Positions 63,251 to 64,000 of a DNA stretch of 64,000 nucleotides are shown one piece after another. The position numbers were made by a program, and so were the translations under genes. Location of the stretch: positions 372,001-436,000 of the forward strand of contig CAVXIR010000004.1 in NCBI GenBank assembly GCA_963761975.1. Direction: 5' to 3'. This DNA is from JAMQPK01 sp963761975 (lineage in GTDB: Bacteria; Acidobacteriota; Vicinamibacteria; Vicinamibacterales; JAMQPK01). The notes beneath the pieces were generated by a model that worked only from the letters and a program-made list of their open reading frames with translations, ran no database searches and was not told the DNA's origin. Each line of letters opens with the position of its first letter. The stretch's first letter is position 1.

Positions 63251-64000
63251 CTAAGACTTCAGGCTCGCGCGCAGCGTCTCGACCAGATACTTTCGATGGG
63301 CCGCCATGTCTTGGTCGATGGTCACGCCGGGAGGCATGTCGACGTAGTTGAAATCGAGGCTGATCCACCCGGCGTATTGCCGCTCGCGCAGCACCTGGAT
63401 CAGAGCCGGAAAATCGACTCCGCCGGTACCCAGCCGTTGATAGATCGGATCGGGTGTCTGAGGAAGACCAAGTTTCTTGGCCATCGCGGCTTCCTCTTCT
63501 TTGCTCGGCGCCGGGCCTTTCCATCCCTTTCCCGCACCCCAGACTGGCAGCGTGTCTTTGAAGTGCAAATGGGCGACACGCGAATAGTGGTTGCGCAGGA
63601 ACGTCACCGGATCGAATCCCCCGACCGACGCGTGGCAGGTGTCGAGCGTCACGAACACGAGTTTCGGATCGGTCATCTCGAGAATCATCTCGACTTCGGC
63701 TCCCCGCTCGGCGATCGTCCAGGCGTGCGGATGAAAAGCGAACTTCACGCCGTGCTCGAGCGTGCGCTTGCCGACTTCGTTCAGGTTGGCGGCCAGGATG
63801 CGGCCGTTCGCAGGGCTCAGGTTCTCGGTGCCGAGACGGCGGCTGAGATTGGCCTTCAGCGCGGTCACGCCGAAATACGACGCGAACTTCGCGTTGGCGG
63901 CGTTGCTGTCGATCGTCGCCTTCAGGCGAGCCGTGTCGAAGTAATCACCGCCGCTGGCAATGGAGGAAATGCCGACGCCGGCCTCATCGAGCACTTTCTT
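63251..64000 (-). CDS. Sugar phosphate isomerase/epimerase (TIM barrel), 5' end outside the window
   Basis: At least 249 residues; the frame is still open at the window edge (KKVLDEAGVGISSI), so the gene continues beyond 64000. AP_endonuc_2-type features are FAFHPHAWT, VFVTLDTCHASVGGFDP, RVAHLHFKD and GWISLDFNYVD, including the acidic and His metal ligands. Such enzymes isomerise sugars or inositol derivatives. The setting beside a LacI repressor, TonB receptor and propeller protein supports a carbohydrate-use cluster. Confidence 0.85.
   Translation of the reverse strand, partial: KKVLDEAGVGISSIASGGDYFDTARLKATIDSNAANAKFASYFGVTALKANLSRRLGTENLSPANGRILAANLNEVGKRTLEHGVKFAFHPHAWTIAERGAEVEMILEMTDPKLVFVTLDTCHASVGGFDPVTFLRNHYSRVAHLHFKDTLPVWGAGKGWKGPAPSKEEEAAMAKKLGLPQTPDPIYQRLGTGGVDFPALIQVLRERQYAGWISLDFNYVDMPPGVTIDQDMAAHRKYLVETLRASLKS

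Noticed and set aside
1..64000. tRNA, rRNA, riboswitch or phage genes
   Set aside because: I looked for cloverleaf arms, rRNA-like stretches, a SAM or cobalamin riboswitch before metH and ahcY, and phage structural genes, and found none convincing; the space before metH is too short and repeat-filled.

Overview
The window is GC-rich and densely coded. The genes point to a soil or sediment member of the Acidobacteriota, most likely class Vicinamibacteria. The evidence is an Oar-type TonB-dependent receptor with an N-terminal carboxypeptidase-regulatory domain, a PadR-led membrane-protein operon whose proteins carry an ADOP-permease-like prefix, DUF3500, secreted PQQ-type sugar dehydrogenases, a YdiJ-type FAD/Fe-S dehydrogenase, and many short palindromic intergenic repeats. 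This placement is inference; there is no rRNA or tRNA gene in the window.

Layout. 1-7.6 kb: an ArsR-methyltransferase regulator of the SahR type followed by metH, then two insertion sequences. An IS630-type element sits exactly in the metH stop codon, and an IS4-type element has a broken transposase. 7.7-13.5 kb: a one-heme secreted protein, a small CPXCG protein, and a translationally coupled operon of PadR plus four tandem LptF/LptG-like membrane proteins. 13.5-20.6 kb: a GNAT gene, a 160-bp tandem repeat array, an ABC-2 exporter pair and a string of overlapping small enzyme genes. 20.8-27.2 kb: topoisomerase IV subunits around an EF-hand gene, then an acetyltransferase. 27.3-32.2 kb: a PDZ esterase divergent from an envelope-stress-like operon of two LiaF-like proteins, a LytS-type kinase and a truncated LytTR regulator. 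32.2-41.3 kb: small proteins, an MFS-spermidine synthase fusion, DUF3500, a D-2-hydroxyacid dehydrogenase, a cupin and a receiver. 41.4-49 kb: twin sugar dehydrogenases, an MBL hydrolase, a broken small secreted protein, a phosphatase with a missing catalytic His, and a metallophosphoesterase. 49-57 kb: ppc, a cupin, an FAD oxidase, a CREST-like membrane protein, then a second SahR-type regulator leading ahcY. 57.3-64 kb: a LacI repressor and operator, a TonB receptor, a Tat-exported propeller protein and a sugar isomerase running off the end.

Functional links. The two SahR-type genes each lead one arm of the S-adenosylmethionine cycle: metH remakes methionine and ahcY removes S-adenosylhomocysteine. 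Each has a palindrome over its own start, but the two palindromes differ. The PadR operon is the best candidate for an undescribed system, because its four paralogues look like LptF/LptG stripped of the periplasmic jellyroll.

Non-coding architecture. Almost every spacer begins, within a few bases of a stop codon, with a repeat built from one short word (GGCAGAT, GATTG, TAGCTGG, GCAAAGAC and others), usually followed by its reverse complement. The word changes from spacer to spacer. Palindromes with a CT-AA-AG centre recur, sometimes inside reading frames. Six genes, including ahcY, carry apparent single-base frameshifts, so assembly quality must be considered before calling any of them broken.
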